From assembly GCA_904063045.1 (NCBI GenBank), contig CAJFCJ010000076.1:67858-131857 (forward strand): a stretch of DNA of 64,000 nt, read 5' to 3'. The notes under the pieces were generated by a model. It made no database searches, was not told where the DNA came from, and was given only the letters and a program-made list of their open reading frames with translations. How positions within the stretch are numbered: position 1 is the stretch's first letter; the number at the start of each line of letters is the position of its first letter. Shown one piece after another: positions 47,601 to 59,319 of this stretch. The position numbers and the translations under genes were made by a program. Source of the stretch: Dimorphilus gyrociliatus (lineage: Eukaryota; Annelida; Polychaeta; Dinophilidae).

Positions 47601-47807
47601 GAATACAACAGAAAACGTCCACAAATGAGTGCTTTTACCCTAACCCTAACCCAGCCCTTAGCTGTACTTAACCTTTTCCATTACCCCTAACCTTTAGAGG
47701 AGAACCTCCTAACTACAAATCAGTTGCTGTTTTCTTCTGCCTAACCATTTCTCAATCCAAATTTTTGTCTTGAAATTTCTCATTTGTGGACGTTTTCTGT
47801 CGACCCC
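47601..47807. mobile_element. MITE family M1, copy 5 (exact 9-bp TSD)
   Basis: Left end GAATACAACAGAAAACGTCC and right end GGACGTTTTCTGTCGACCCC. Internal 'taccctaaccctaaccc'. The exact 9-bp direct repeat AGGTGGCAC flanks it at 47592-47600 and 47808-47816. This is the cleanest copy and fixes the family boundaries. Confidence 0.85.
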
Positions 47808-47949
47808 AGGTGGCACATGTTCTCAATTGAGCTGAGATTGATGCCCTTTGCTGGCCATTCAAGAGAATGGATTTCTTTCATTTCAAAGGCTCTTTTAATC
47901 GTCCATCCTTACACAAATAGAATCTCCAGTTCGTCCACAAAATACTAAC

Positions 47950-48125
47950 CTTTTACAATGCATTTGTCTCCTTTACAGCATATTACACACTACACTCTGT
48001 TTTTCCATCTGCAGTCTTGCAAGTTTCATTTGAACATCCTCTAATATATTCTATCTGATCAGAGATTGCAGTTCTATATGCCCAACAATCTCCAATGGAA
48101 CAATCATTAATTTGCATTTTAGATG
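47950..48125 (-). pseudogene. Ly6/uPAR-like domain remnant
   Basis: The minus strand reads INDCSIGDCWAYRTAIS, then GCSNETCKTADGKTECSV, and after a one-base shift CCKGDKCIVK followed by a GTTAGT donor. This parallels the Ly6 exon of the 3911-9956 gene (IDCGIGDCWAH ... CCSGEKCN). No further exons are confidently seen to the right, so it is called a decayed or partial relative. Confidence 0.55.
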
Positions 48126-48129
48126 TATT

Positions 48130-50600
48130 ATTGTTAATACTGGAAATCTCTTTTCCACAATCAGCTTTATTTCCTTTGCGCTTATAAAAGAATTGAATGA
48201 GATAAGAGACATTTGTTTACCCATTCTTTCTTACCCTTTACAAATTCTACAAGAATGTTTTCTCTTTCTAATTGACAATTTGAGGCTAAATTTTGTAAAT
48301 TTATATCCACTGAACAATTGATAATACTATGAAGAATATTTTCCATCAACAATGGAGAAATTCATAAATGGGTTAATTAATGACCAATTTCTTTTGAATA
48401 TTGTAAATTATGAACTGCATAGCCAACTTTATAAATTACACCTGGAATTTGTTGTTGACCAATTGAAGGAACTGCACTAAAAGTGACAATATTCATAATA
48501 ATATGTGTCTGTTGAAAGCCTATCCTGGTAGATAACGACTTAAAAATTTTATCTTTTGCATATTCTCTGAACTTATATAGGCCTATAGATTTTTATAAGA
48601 ACTTTAAAAGCCTTGGTTTTCTCTCCATATGTTGTACTCATGTTTAAGTTATATCCTTAAGTATTTACCAGAGAATGATCCTGAACATATTAGTTAATAA
48701 ATGACCAAATAGCTTTCAAGTTAAAACATGAAGCAAAACGTATGGGTAAGCCAGATATAACTTCAAGAATAGCTTTATTAGAGCTAAAGACTTGAGATAC
48801 CTGTAGAAGAAGATATAGAGGTTGTTTACAACATGAAGAAATGACAACTTCATTCATCATATTTTCTCTACCCGTGGAAAGATAGCATTGGTGTAATTTT
48901 AATAGTTAAGAATACTATTACCCATTATTCTTTCTTGAGTACTTTTCTCATACTTCACATACAAGCTTTAAATATGAATTAAATATTATTTTTGGGGTTG
49001 GGTGCAAAAGCACCTAATAGGTCTCCCTAAACGTTATAGGTATAGCTTCTTTAATAAAGAACATAAGGGTTCTAGTATCACATAAGGCAATGAGCTCTCT
49101 TCCATTGTGGTTTTTCATTCCAAATTGAAAATGTTCTCTCCCTTTTACCTGAAATGTTCAAGTTTGTCCTCTCTAAGGTTAAAGATTGCCACTGTTCCTT
49201 TAGAAGTTTCTCTATCAGTGGGTTCCTTAGGTTTAGTATGTATCAGTCTGTTGAAGGTGCCTCTTTCCATTCCTGTGTCTCCCATTCTTTGATGTGGTTG
49301 AAATCTATTTTGGGTAAAATTTATGTTTGGATTAATTAGCTTGTTGTCTAATCTTCTTTTAAATTGTTTGAATTCCTTTTCATCTTCTTTTCATCTTCTT
49401 TTCTTGCATTGTCAAAAACTTTTAAAGATTGTTCAGCATTGGAGGATGTTGATTTTACTACAAATTTTTGGGAGATCAATCTACAGAGAATATGAAATAT
49501 AGCCAAATATCAATATCTGCATCAACATTTAAAAAGCAATACTTTTTTTCCCCACTAAAGAAACAAGAAAAGAAATCAGACATTGTTTCTTGACATTCTC
49601 TTTATGATTATATTCTTCAATATCTGAGTATTTAATTTTATATTATTTTTGATTTAAGACTACTCTGCAATCAAATTCATTTTCTCAAAGTTTATATAGC
49701 TGTTTGGACTTTTCATAATTAACCAATTTAGTTTTTTTATGACGAATATTTTTGATTGGTATAAGCCAATAACAGTGTCAAAATGGAACATTAAAGAGAA
49801 TCCATATCTCAGCAAACCACTGGACCGATTTTGATCAAATTTGAAGAAAAATTAATGGCAAGAAATAATATTAACAAATGGTTATATTTTTCTTACATGA
49901 AATAAATAAATTGTAAGTTAAATATTGAAAACATTATTTTTTTTGTGAAGAATATTTTTTTCTATACATTTAAAGGCTGAAGAAAATTTATTTTTTGCTA
50001 CAATTTTTTGATGGGTAAGAAAAAAAGATGAAGAAAAGAACACATCACTGCATATTTAAATAATATATATATATATATATATAAATTTTATGTGTTTTTT
50101 TTAAATATTAGTTGGGGTAATTACTTAGTATTATTTTTCTTTTAAAAATATATGTAAAAAAAATTGTCCACTGTGATTTAATAATTTAATATTTCTGCCC
50201 AAAGCATTTAAGTATTAATTTTAAATATAAGTAATTTATGGAATTAACTAAAGTCAAGTTTTGAAGGAGAACTAAACTACTTTGTAAGTTTAAATTAACT
50301 TTGTTTGACAAGAGTGAATGTATTCAATAGTTAATAGTTGTTTTGTGAGTGCTTGCATATTATGTAATAAGGTGATCAATGGAAAGATCACCAAAAGCCT
50401 TTTCAATTGTTTGGTTAATTAAATTGTTTACAGAAAAAAACTCTTAAACAAGAAGATATATATAAATATAACTGGGTTTTTTTAATATTCAATAAATCAG
50501 TCTGAGGTTTGACTTTGGAAAATTGGTTTACTTTTTTCTGGAAATTTTTTTGTAAGTTGTACAAATACACTTAGAAATTATTCTAAAAATTTTTTTTACA
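48130..50600. other. Long non-coding, repeat-rich stretch
   Basis: There are only short frames. About 49735-49880 contains a relative of the ~180-bp repeat ('ttataagccaataacagtgt'-like, 'catatctcagcaaacc', 'gattttgatcaaatttga'). A (TA)n run is at about 50067-50082. No gene is supported. Confidence 0.4.
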
Positions 50601-50610
50601 CAGCATTACA

Positions 50611-52130
50611 ATGGAAATTAATAGATGGTGTATTGCAATTTTTGAAGATCCTACTCAATCAATTGATTTTACTGAAAAAAATTTAAAACTTCAAATTAGT
50701 TTTCTATTTCATTGTTACTACAATGCCTACTATAGCAGATTTCATGTAACTTTTGATTCTGCTATCTGTAAACAATTCTTTAAGTATCAATTATTAAGAG
50801 GATGTTGTATTAAAGAGGCATTAGCTGACCCTTCAGAAAATGTGGAAGAGCTAAAAGTTATTTTTAAATATATTCAAAAACTAACATCTGTATCAAAAAA
50901 ATCTATGAGAAAATTTTATAAAAAGCAGTTAGACTTAAAAAATTATAGATTCTTAAAAGATTTAATGAAAACAGTTAAAGAGGAGGATGCTTTTAAAAAT
51001 ATTTTGGACTTTTATGAAAAGAAAGTGTTAAATATAAATAAAAAAAATTGGAAATCATTGGAGAAAGAAGTGATAAAGTGTTCAGCAACTGGAAAAAAAG
51101 TTACTTAAGTTCTATAATGACTGCCATGCTCCAACTCCATCTAAAGAAACAACAGCAACAACAACCAACCCTATCCCTCAATCATCTGCAACTGAAAATG
51201 AAATGGAAAATGAAACAACTCCAGCAGAAAACACAGACATTATTGTACCTGCACAGCCAACTGCTACTACTGCAAGAAGATTTTCAGAGGAAACAACAAT
51301 TATTGAACATAGACAACAATCTGGAATTGAAACTGTTACACCACAACTATTTGAATCAAGATAAGAATATTTTCAAGAACAAGAAATGGCTATATCAGCA
51401 CTGCAGTCAGAATTGGAACCACTTACAACAGAAATTGAATCTGCACAACCAACAACTGGAATTGAATCTGCAGCACTATCAACTGGAATTGAACCTGCAC
51501 CACCAACAACTGGATTGGAATCTGAGTTACCATCTACAAATTGTGAAAATATTGAGGAAATGCATATGGAAATCTACAATCAGATGGGTCTTGGGGAGAA
51601 TTTGGAAGTTGGAGAAATGATGCAGTTGGATGAGGATGTCCAGAATGATGATGCTGTAAGTAGACAGGATTTTTTTTTAAAGAGTTGCAAAGAAAGAATG
51701 AAAGGAAATATAAATTATGTTAATTATTCCAAGAACAATCAATACTTTCAATGATCCTGATTTTTCACAAAAAACTCAACAGAACTTCCTTAAAGAAACA
51801 AAACCTTTCCATGATATTTTATCAGATTATACAATTTTAACAAATGATTTTCTAAAATTAGAAAATGGTAAATTCTTAAAGGCTAAAAATATGCTAAAAA
51901 TTGATAAAAGCTTTCAGGTGTTTAGTATTGAAAATTTAACAATTCAAGATGTCTTTTGTATAATTAAGGGATGGAATTTAACAACAAATATTTTAATTTA
52001 CTTGAAAAATATTTCTGTAGATTTTGATATAAAAAAAGCAGTAAAGCAATTGCCTTTTTCCAATCATCATTTATTTTTTGTTAAAAAATCATTTAACAAG
52101 GAGATAACAAATGATTTAAAATTATTATAA
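50611..52130 (+). pseudogene. Decayed gene of unknown family
   Basis: A clean frame (50611-51108; MEINRWCIAIFEDPTQSIDF, Lys-rich helices to KNWKSLEKEVIK) is followed, after a one-base shift in an A-run, by a Thr/Pro/Glu-rich linker (APTPSKETTATTTNPIPQSS ... repeats of the type TTGIESA / STGIEPA / TTGLESE) with one TAA at about 51362. A further shift leads to DPDFSQKTQQNFLKETKPFH ... KKSFNKEITNDLK. I do not recognise the family. The three-part layout (basic helical head, acidic linker, tail) could be a transposon protein. Confidence 0.45.
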
Positions 52131-53300
52131 TGTAAATTTATTTCTGCACCAAATGAATTGTGTAAAAGAGGAAACAGCTTTTATCAGAATGATGAAGGAG
52201 TTTATTAAAGTAGCACATTAATAACATATAGCTTATATATATATTTTCTTGAAGTTTTTTTCTTATAAAAAAATATTGTATTTTTGTCTATGTCTAATGT
52301 ATTTTCATGTTTTTCATTTTGCAAATAAATTTGAAAATTTGAAAATTTTGAAAAAAAAAATCTTGTTTTTTTTTGATAATACAAAATACTTGGAGTGAGA
52401 AAATTATTTAAACATTGTACAAAGCAAAAGAAAAAATAATCACCTATTGACCCATTCATCTAGACATATCACTTTCACTTGCAAACAGATTAAACAAATT
52501 ATGTAACATTATGTAAGAGTGAAAGTATTGTTTCCTAACCTTTGTTTAACCTTTGACTTGTTGAGGATTGTGAAATTTTTCAATTTTATATATACTTATA
52601 TACTTTTATTTGAATTTAAATATACAAGAATCTACCTTAACTATGTCTTTTGTTACTTTTCTATTTATTGTAAGATATAAATTGCTTAGATTTTGAAAAT
52701 TTGAAAATATTTTTTTGACTATAATTCTTTATATATTTGGTATCAAATTAAAGTATATTTTGTCAGGAATTATTATTGATATATATAACTTTATTATTAT
52801 TTTCAAAAAATAAATTATTTTAGAAAATAAATATTTAACATTATTTCTTTTTAATTCCAAAGTTGACTAATAGGTGGAGGTGGTGTAGGGTAAGAGCCAA
52901 TCACAGTAGAGAAATTCTCAACAGCCAATCAGCACCCAGCTTTCATCAGTGTAAGAAAAATTATGGACCAGGAAGGTTCATTTCCCAACAAGCCTTTATT
53001 GAGGTAGGATGTCTGTGCATTTTTTCAAAGAAAATTTTTTAATTGTGATTTTTGTGTTTTTGTGTTTCATGTTTCTACCTGGACTATTACCACTACGTAT
53101 GGACCAGTGCTTGGAGAATACATTTGTTAACTACAACTTCTTTAAGGTTATGTACTAATGTAATTAGGTTGTAACTTAAATAAATTTAAGTTTAGGATTT
53201 AAATTGTAAATGGTAAAAAAAAAGTAGGAAACTTAAGTTTAGGTTAGGGATCAGTAATTTAAAGGTAAATTAAAGTGTAACTTGTATATTTAAAGTAAAA
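52131..53300. other. Intergenic with two CCAAT boxes
   Basis: No coding region. About 52893-52940 has two close 'agccaatca' motifs (CCAAT boxes) in a locally GC-richer patch, which could be a promoter for a transcript running into the repeats to the right. Unproven. Confidence 0.35.
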
Positions 53301-53324
53301 TCTTCTTTTAATAAGTAGGGTTTC

Positions 53325-54180
53325 TTGCATTTTGAGTTGTAATCTTTTTTTGAGGTAACCACTCCTAATGCTAATTTTTTAAGAGTTCCTTAGGATAGGA
53401 TTTGTAGGATTTCCTGCATTGTTGAGTCCTAATCTTTTTTTGAGGTGAGTACTCTCAATGCAATTTCTTTTGGTTTTAGGTTAGGTTAGGCTGTGTAAGG
53501 TTTTCTGGCATTTTTGAGTTTTAATGCAAATTTTTTTCAATTTCTTTTAAATTAGGCTATATAAGGTTGTTAGCAAACTGGGTTTTAATCCTTTTTTGGG
53601 GAGACTACTCTTTTTGCAATGTTTTTCTGGTATATTAGGCTTTGGTATTTAGGCTGATTTATAAATTTTAAGATAGGTTTAAAGGTTAAAAAATATTTGA
53701 GGTTTAGGTATGACAACATGAATTTTGATCCTGTATGGGAAAACTATTCCATGTTGATGAAAGGGTTTTTTATTTAAAACAAATTAATTTTAAGTTTAGG
53801 TATTACAAAAAAAATTGTATTGTAAGGTTGGTGCAAACTGGGTTGTAATCTTGTTCTGAGGTAACTACTCTGATTGCAAATTTTTCTGGTTTTTAGGTTT
53901 TGGTATTAGAACTTAAATTAAAATTAAAAGAATAGGGTTAGGTTAGGTTTAATTTTGGCTTTGTAATTTAATTTTAACTTAGGAGTTAAAGTAACTAGGT
54001 TTTTTAAATATTTTTAAATATTATTAAGTTTAGAAATTATTTTAAAGTGTTCTTGCAAGTGGGGTCTTAATCTTTTTTTGAGATGATTACTCTAATTGCA
54101 CTATTTTTCTAGGTATTTAACTTAAAATACAGCAACAGGGATTTTAATCTTGTATGAGGAGACTATTCTATGTTGCAAAA
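53325..54180 (+). repeat. Degenerate tandem repeat array
   Basis: At least six units contain the block 'gtttaatctttttttgaggt'-'a-ctactct-attgcaattttt' followed by 'tggtttttaggttaggtt', at about 53335, 53430, 53585, 53845, 54065 and, in a second variant ('ttttgatcctgtatgggaaa'), 53725 and 54135. Spacing is irregular (100-220 bp). Such old arrays have no coding content. Confidence 0.55.
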
Positions 54181-54333
54181 AATTAAAATTAAGAACTGTT
54201 AGGACTGCAGGTTGTGTAATATTTTATATAGATTATATTTTTTTTCAAAATGAGGAGTTGTAGTTGATAAATAAACTTGTTATGCTAAGTATCTTTTGGA
54301 AAAAAAAATCTCCGAAAAAAAGGTCAAGTATTT

Positions 54334-54528
54334 TTGTTAAATGTTGATGTAAAGGAAAATATTCAACTTAATTTTATTTTTCATAAATGGAAGCTATATT
54401 GGAATTTGAAAGAGAAGACTGCTGGATGGACTGAAAAGAAATTTGTACCTTTGGACTTGGCTATCTACAAGAATTATCCTTCTCTTCCACTATGCTTAAG
54501 AAATATCTTCAAAGAAAATGTCATGTGA
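54334..54528 (+). other. Short open frame, doubtful
   Basis: A 64-codon frame (LNVDVKENIQLNFIFHKWKL ...) has no recognised domain, and its composition is more protein-like than its surroundings. It may be a terminal exon of something upstream or chance. Confidence 0.2.
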
Positions 54529-54802
54529 TATGTTTTGTAAAATTTTTTTGTTTATACTATGTTTTACTTGAAACAAATCTATCTGTGTGACTTAAAAATA
54601 TCAATGTGCCAATAAAAAAGTGAACTTACTTGTTGTGCTAAAAAATTAAAAAATAAATGTACATTTTGTTTTTTTGAATTTGAAAAAAATATATATGAAT
54701 TGTGATAAAAAACAAATATCTCTTCAAAAGATGTAAAAGTTTAAAAACTAAAAATAATGTTTTTCTATGGTTTTAAAATTATACAAAACTTTAATGCCAA
54801 AT

Positions 54803-55160
54803 GTCTCAAAAATGATAAAAGATAATTAAATTCTGTAAACAGATTTAGGATTGGCAGGTGTAAATTAGTCTATATACAAAATTTCAAAACCCTATCTTAA
54901 TTAATAACAAAGTTAATTTTTGCATGACGAATGTTTTGTATTGGCTTATATGCCACAATATTGACCAAACTTTACGGCGTCATAACTCATGAACCATAAG
55001 AGATAATTGAATTCTGTAAAAAGATTTGACATCAGTGTAATGAAATTGAGCTATATATGAAATTTCAAATTCCTACAATTATTAACAACCAATTTAGTTT
55101 TTACATGACCAATATTTTTTATATAGGCTTGTATACCAAAATATCAAACTTTACGGTGCC
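54803..55160 (+). repeat. ~180-bp tandem repeat, two units
   Basis: Two consecutive units share 'agataattgaattctgtaaa', 'atatatgaaatttcaaa', 'aataacaa-gttaatttttgc', 'atgac-aatatttt-tat' and 'aaactttacgg-g-cataac'. Related single copies occur near 40110 and 49735, so this is a dispersed satellite-like family. A (GA)n microsatellite follows at about 55170. Confidence 0.6.
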
Positions 55161-55864
55161 ATAACTGAACTGCGAGAGAGAGAGAGAGGAAGAGATAAAG
55201 GGGAAGATTGTGGTTAAAAGCTTTTAACTGAACCTATCTTAAAGTTCTTTTTAGCTTTTTGTTGAACATCATAAGATAGATTACAATCTGAAAGTTTAAT
55301 AAAGTCTTTTGGACTATTTTTAGGTCAATTACCAAAGAATTTCAAACTATTTCTCATCAGTTTGTTTTTTTGCCATTTTTTTTCATCTAAATTAGTACTG
55401 TACAGAGGCGCAACCAATTTGGCTCTGTTAAGAACTGTACTAATTATTTTAGAGTCAGAAAATTGTATATAAAAAATGTTTAAATCTGAAAAATAAAACA
55501 AATTAGTCTCACGATCAAATATGAATATTCAACTGGCTTGAATTCATTTTTGCTTTTTCTGTTGTTTTTTCTTAAAATCGAAATATTTTGATTTAAAAAT
55601 GGATTGTATGGTTGTGAAAATTTTTTTCTGTAGGATAAATGATTTGTGAAACATCATGCAAAATTTCAGATAAATATCTATATTTTTAGAATCAGTTTTG
55701 AACCCTGTTCATTTTACCTTGTTGAAAATACCTATAGCCAGATCTATTTGTAATAATCTAATAAAGAAATACAAAGTAAATAAACTTGTTTATTACTTAA
55801 AGATGGTGTTGGCTCTAGCTTATCTTTTATGCTTTATACAGAGTGCACTACACAGATATGAAAT

Positions 55865-56084
55865 TCAACCAGACGAAATCTATAATCTTGATCCTCAAAG
55901 TCCTTTTAAAGTATCCTTTGATGTAGCCGAATACATATCAGATGTTGATGGTATGGGTGTACTAAGTTTTTTTGAAGCAATTAGAGCTTGTAAATTAAGT
56001 TGTAAACTTAAATTTTATCAAGCTTCCTTGAGTGAATTATATGGAAAAGTTAGAGAAATTCCACAAAACGAGTATCTTGAATAG
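55865..56084 (+). pseudogene. GDP-mannose 4,6-dehydratase fragment
   Basis: The frame reads [40 protein letters not shown], then [19 protein letters not shown] and stops shortly after. It matches the central part of GMD (P-[DT]-E-I-Y-N-L-x-x-Q-S-H-V-K-x-S-F and F-Y-Q-A-S-T-S-E-L-Y-G). The catalytic Thr of the family's QASTSE motif is Leu here, GAQSH is DPQSP, and neither the N-terminal nucleotide-binding part nor the Y-x3-K segment follows. It is a dead partial copy. Confidence 0.75.
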
Positions 56085-56403
56085 TCTATTAAGTGAGTAG
56101 TTTTAATCTAAAAGCTAGCTTTCTTATAAAGATTTATGAAAGAAAATCCTGCAGCTTAGAGTCTCCTTCAGCATATCCTTCTATATTAATTGATTTATTT
56201 CAGAATATTTCAAAATCAATTTTACAATTATATGAAATATCTCTTCAGAATCTTTCATTTGAAAATGGAGAGCTCAATGAACAAAGGGCAAACTTTTGCA
56301 ATAATCAAAAACAATTAAAAATTGATCTGTAAATTATTAGAATAAAAGAAAGAAAGAAAACTACTCCATTATCAGAAAATATCAATGTTTAAAGTTTTAA
56401 AAC

Positions 56404-57540
56404 AATTTGAATCTGTTGAACTGTCACACATATGGCAAGTCAAACCTTCAACGATTGGCACAATTTACTTTAATTCACCCGACGATAGCGTTGCAGGTGT
56501 ACAAAATAGGTTTGAAAACAATTCTTTTTTTCAATGAAATACACGGGATAATCTACATTTTTCATTCTCCATTATACAGAGTTGGAGTTTTTTTCTTCTT
56601 AGCTATGAATCAAGCGTTTATTAATTTATCGGCGCTAGAACTTTTTATTAGGGAACGCGTTATTTTTAAGTAAGTATTAGAATTACTAAAATCCTGTTAT
56701 CTTATCATATACTCTTCGTACTCTTCAGACACGAAAACGTTAGCGGCTTCTATAGATGTTCGACTTATTATTGTTTGAAAATTATCTGCGATTTACTGCC
56801 AATAAGAGCTTTGCCGTTGATTGTTTTCAGTGTCATAGTATATTGGATGCTTGGTAAGAATCTGAGAAGCAGCTGTTTTGGATTCTGACTTTACTTTTTA
56901 TTTTTTGCATAGATTTATCTTCTGATGCTGGAAAATTCTTTTTCTTCTTACTTACCCTCTATTGTACTACTATTACCGCTTGCGCCATCTGCTTTGCATT
57001 CAGTGCAACGTTTGAAACTTTTGCTATTGCGAATATTGCAACTGCAATGTCCTTTGTCATAATGATGGTATGATAAACACTGTTTCCATTATATCTGTCT
57101 CATTTCTTGTTTTAATGTTTATAGTTATTCAGTGGAATGCTTGTAAAGTTGGATTCTATTGGTAATTGGCTGGAATGGGTTAAATATCTATCGCTGATGA
57201 GATATTGTCTAGCGGTTTGTTAGCTTTATTTTATTTATTGTCAAAATTTTCATGATCTATTATGTTTACAGGCCTTGATTATTAACGAATTTAAAGGATT
57301 GGAATTGCAGAAGAATGGCACTAGTGAAAAGTAATAGATAAAATTTAATTAAAATGTTGTATTTAATTACCATAACCTTTCAACTTTAGGGCCTTAGCAG
57401 AGAGATTTACCTACAAGAGCAAAAGATTGACTATGAAACGGATTGGGATAAATGGGTCAATATCCTAGCTTTATGCCTAGTGGCCACTGGATACTTTATT
57501 ATTGGTTATATCCAATTGAGAAGAATGAAGAAATTGAAAT
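56404..57540 (+). pseudogene. ABCG-type transporter, transmembrane half only
   Basis: Exons joined by short introns give TIGTIYFNSPDDSVAGVQNR, GVFFFLAMNQAFINLSALEL-FIRERVIFK, HENVSGFYRCSTYYCLKIIC-DLLPIRALPLIVFSVIVYWML, a TM block (TITACAICFAFSATFETFAI), LFSGMLVKLDSIGNWLEWVK-YLSLMRYCLA, ALIINEFKGLEL and, after a one-base shift near 57385, EIYLQEQKIDYETDWDKWVN-ILALCLVATGYFIIGYIQLR. This matches the C-terminal membrane domain of ABCG2-like half-transporters. The ATP-binding N-terminal half is absent upstream, and a frame break occurs before the last exon. Confidence 0.65.
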
Positions 57541-57646
57541 AACTGAAACATTAGACATTGTATTTGCTTGAAACTATAATTAGACTAGTGTACAATATTC
57601 GAATTTACCATCAGAACACTTGTATACAACGTATTTAATATATATG

Positions 57647-58735
57647 TCATATGTATAATAATATGTAAAGCCTATCATCTGGTTTGAAGTGTATACTTTG
57701 ACAAACAATACATGAATCAGGAAAACATTCCATTACAGTTTCTGTAACATTTTCACCCTGTCCTACATTGAGGACAGAATCTGTTGAAACAAAATAATCA
57801 TCATTTAAAGATACATGTTTCCAGATAGCCTTGCCATAAACTCCATTATTTTGTCCAACATAATTTATATCCATTTCTTGGAGAAAAGCTATTTTCAAGA
57901 AAATATTTCTTCCACAATCCCTTCAAGTTCCCACTTGGATGTACTGTTTTTATTAGCACAACTTACAATGTCTTTCCTCTGGCTGGAGAGCATTTGAGAA
58001 TTACAACAGGACAAAACATCCGCTGAGGGTAAAGTTTAGGGCTCGGTTTGGGGTATTTTTATGATTTGGAAAAGGTCTACTTGTCAACATTATATCTTGG
58101 AGATTGATTTCTTTATACTCTAAAAAAGAGGGTACTGCTTTAAGAGAAAAGATAAAACTTTAGATTCTCCTCAACCTGTTTCACTGTGAAATGTTCCATC
58201 AATATCAATATCACATAATTCCAAAGGTGATCCATTAATTGTTTTTGTTATAGTTAGAAAAGAACCAATAACATTTTTTTCTCTGCAGTCAAAGCATTGG
58301 TAGTTTGAAAATGAGTTGGATACAGGATTTTTTATTGGACCTTCCACATAATTACAAAATGAATTGTCCTCTTGTAAGAAGTTTTCCACAGTGATATTAA
58401 ACTTTTCCAGAAAATTTTTTTAAATGGGTTAAAACTCTAAAACACTTAAAATTTCAATCTTTTCAATATAATAGTAAAACTAACCAGCCTTTCCACTTAA
58501 AAGACATACTTTGCCAATGTTGTAATTATTATCCAAATCAACTGCAAACCAAGAGAAACCTTCTAGGTCAGACTCAGTTTTTGAGCAACCATAATTATTC
58601 TTTTTCAAAGATTATCATCTAGTTTAAGAGGATCATTAAGCTAAAATTATAAGAATATTCTTACCCCTGTTGCTGAATTATCAATAGAAATTTCTGAATC
58701 AGTTGCATACAATGGCTGAGAACAAAGTTTTGTTT
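57647..58735 (-). CDS. Fucolectin-like (F5/8C) secreted protein, partial model
   Basis: On the minus strand, about 58714-58665 encodes PLYATDSEISIDNSATG. About 58607-58485 encodes NNYGCSKTESDLEGFSWFAV, DLDNNYNIGKVCLLSGKAG, the 'WWxVDLxxxYxIxxVxLxxR'-like core. About 58407-58171 encodes NPVSNSFSNYQCFDCREKNV, IGSFLTITKTINGSPLELCD-IDIDG, matching the 'GryVtI....LtLCEveV' end of fucolectin-type domains. A further open segment (57898-57647: EMDINYVGQNNGVYGKAIWK) is of unknown type. The 5' exon with a signal peptide was not found and the borders are approximate. Members of the family bind sugars (often fucose) outside the cell. Confidence 0.55.
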
Positions 58736-58739
58736 AACT

Positions 58740-59319
58740 AAATTGAGTTCTTAAAAACAATGGAAAATGATATACCAGACTGTGAATATGTTATTATTCT
58801 TATTATTTTTGTTCATAATCTCTAATCCTTAATCCTCCATTATCTAAGGCAATTGGACAAAAATAATATATGGACAAGAAAAAGGTACAAAATCAACATT
58901 GTACCATAATTATGGAGTTTGTTTCTATCTATTTGAATTGGAAAAGAATAAATTCACTATAAATGAGATTATTAATTAATGTACAGAGAAAAATTTGAAT
59001 ATTTTAGATTTGGCTTTCAATGATGTACATCTCATATTTTATAAGTATTTAATGTCTTATACAAGCCATTCTTTTGAATATTCATTTCCAAGTGGTAAAT
59101 ATAACTATCTAAATAAATAGCACATATATTATTATATTCTATATAGCCAGTGGTTATGTCAACATTTCTAGTGTAGAGTATACTTGTTCTTCAGTTTCTT
59201 CACTTTATCCTGTACAATACATGAGACAAATGTACAAATTTGGAACAACAGGTGTTGAAGACAAATGTAAATATTTCTATAAGAATATTTAAAATATTTC
59301 CATTCAACCTAAAAACATC
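58740..59319. other. Intergenic, no supported gene
   Basis: AT-rich; short frames only. Confidence 0.3.

Noticed and set aside
51048-51620. Gln/Leu-rich 190-codon frame
   Set aside because: It is an out-of-frame reading of the Thr/Glu-rich linker; the alternative frame has coherent repeats and joins the upstream and downstream parts.
53325-54180. CRISPR-like array
   Set aside because: The spacing is irregular, the units are degenerate and the genome is eukaryotic.
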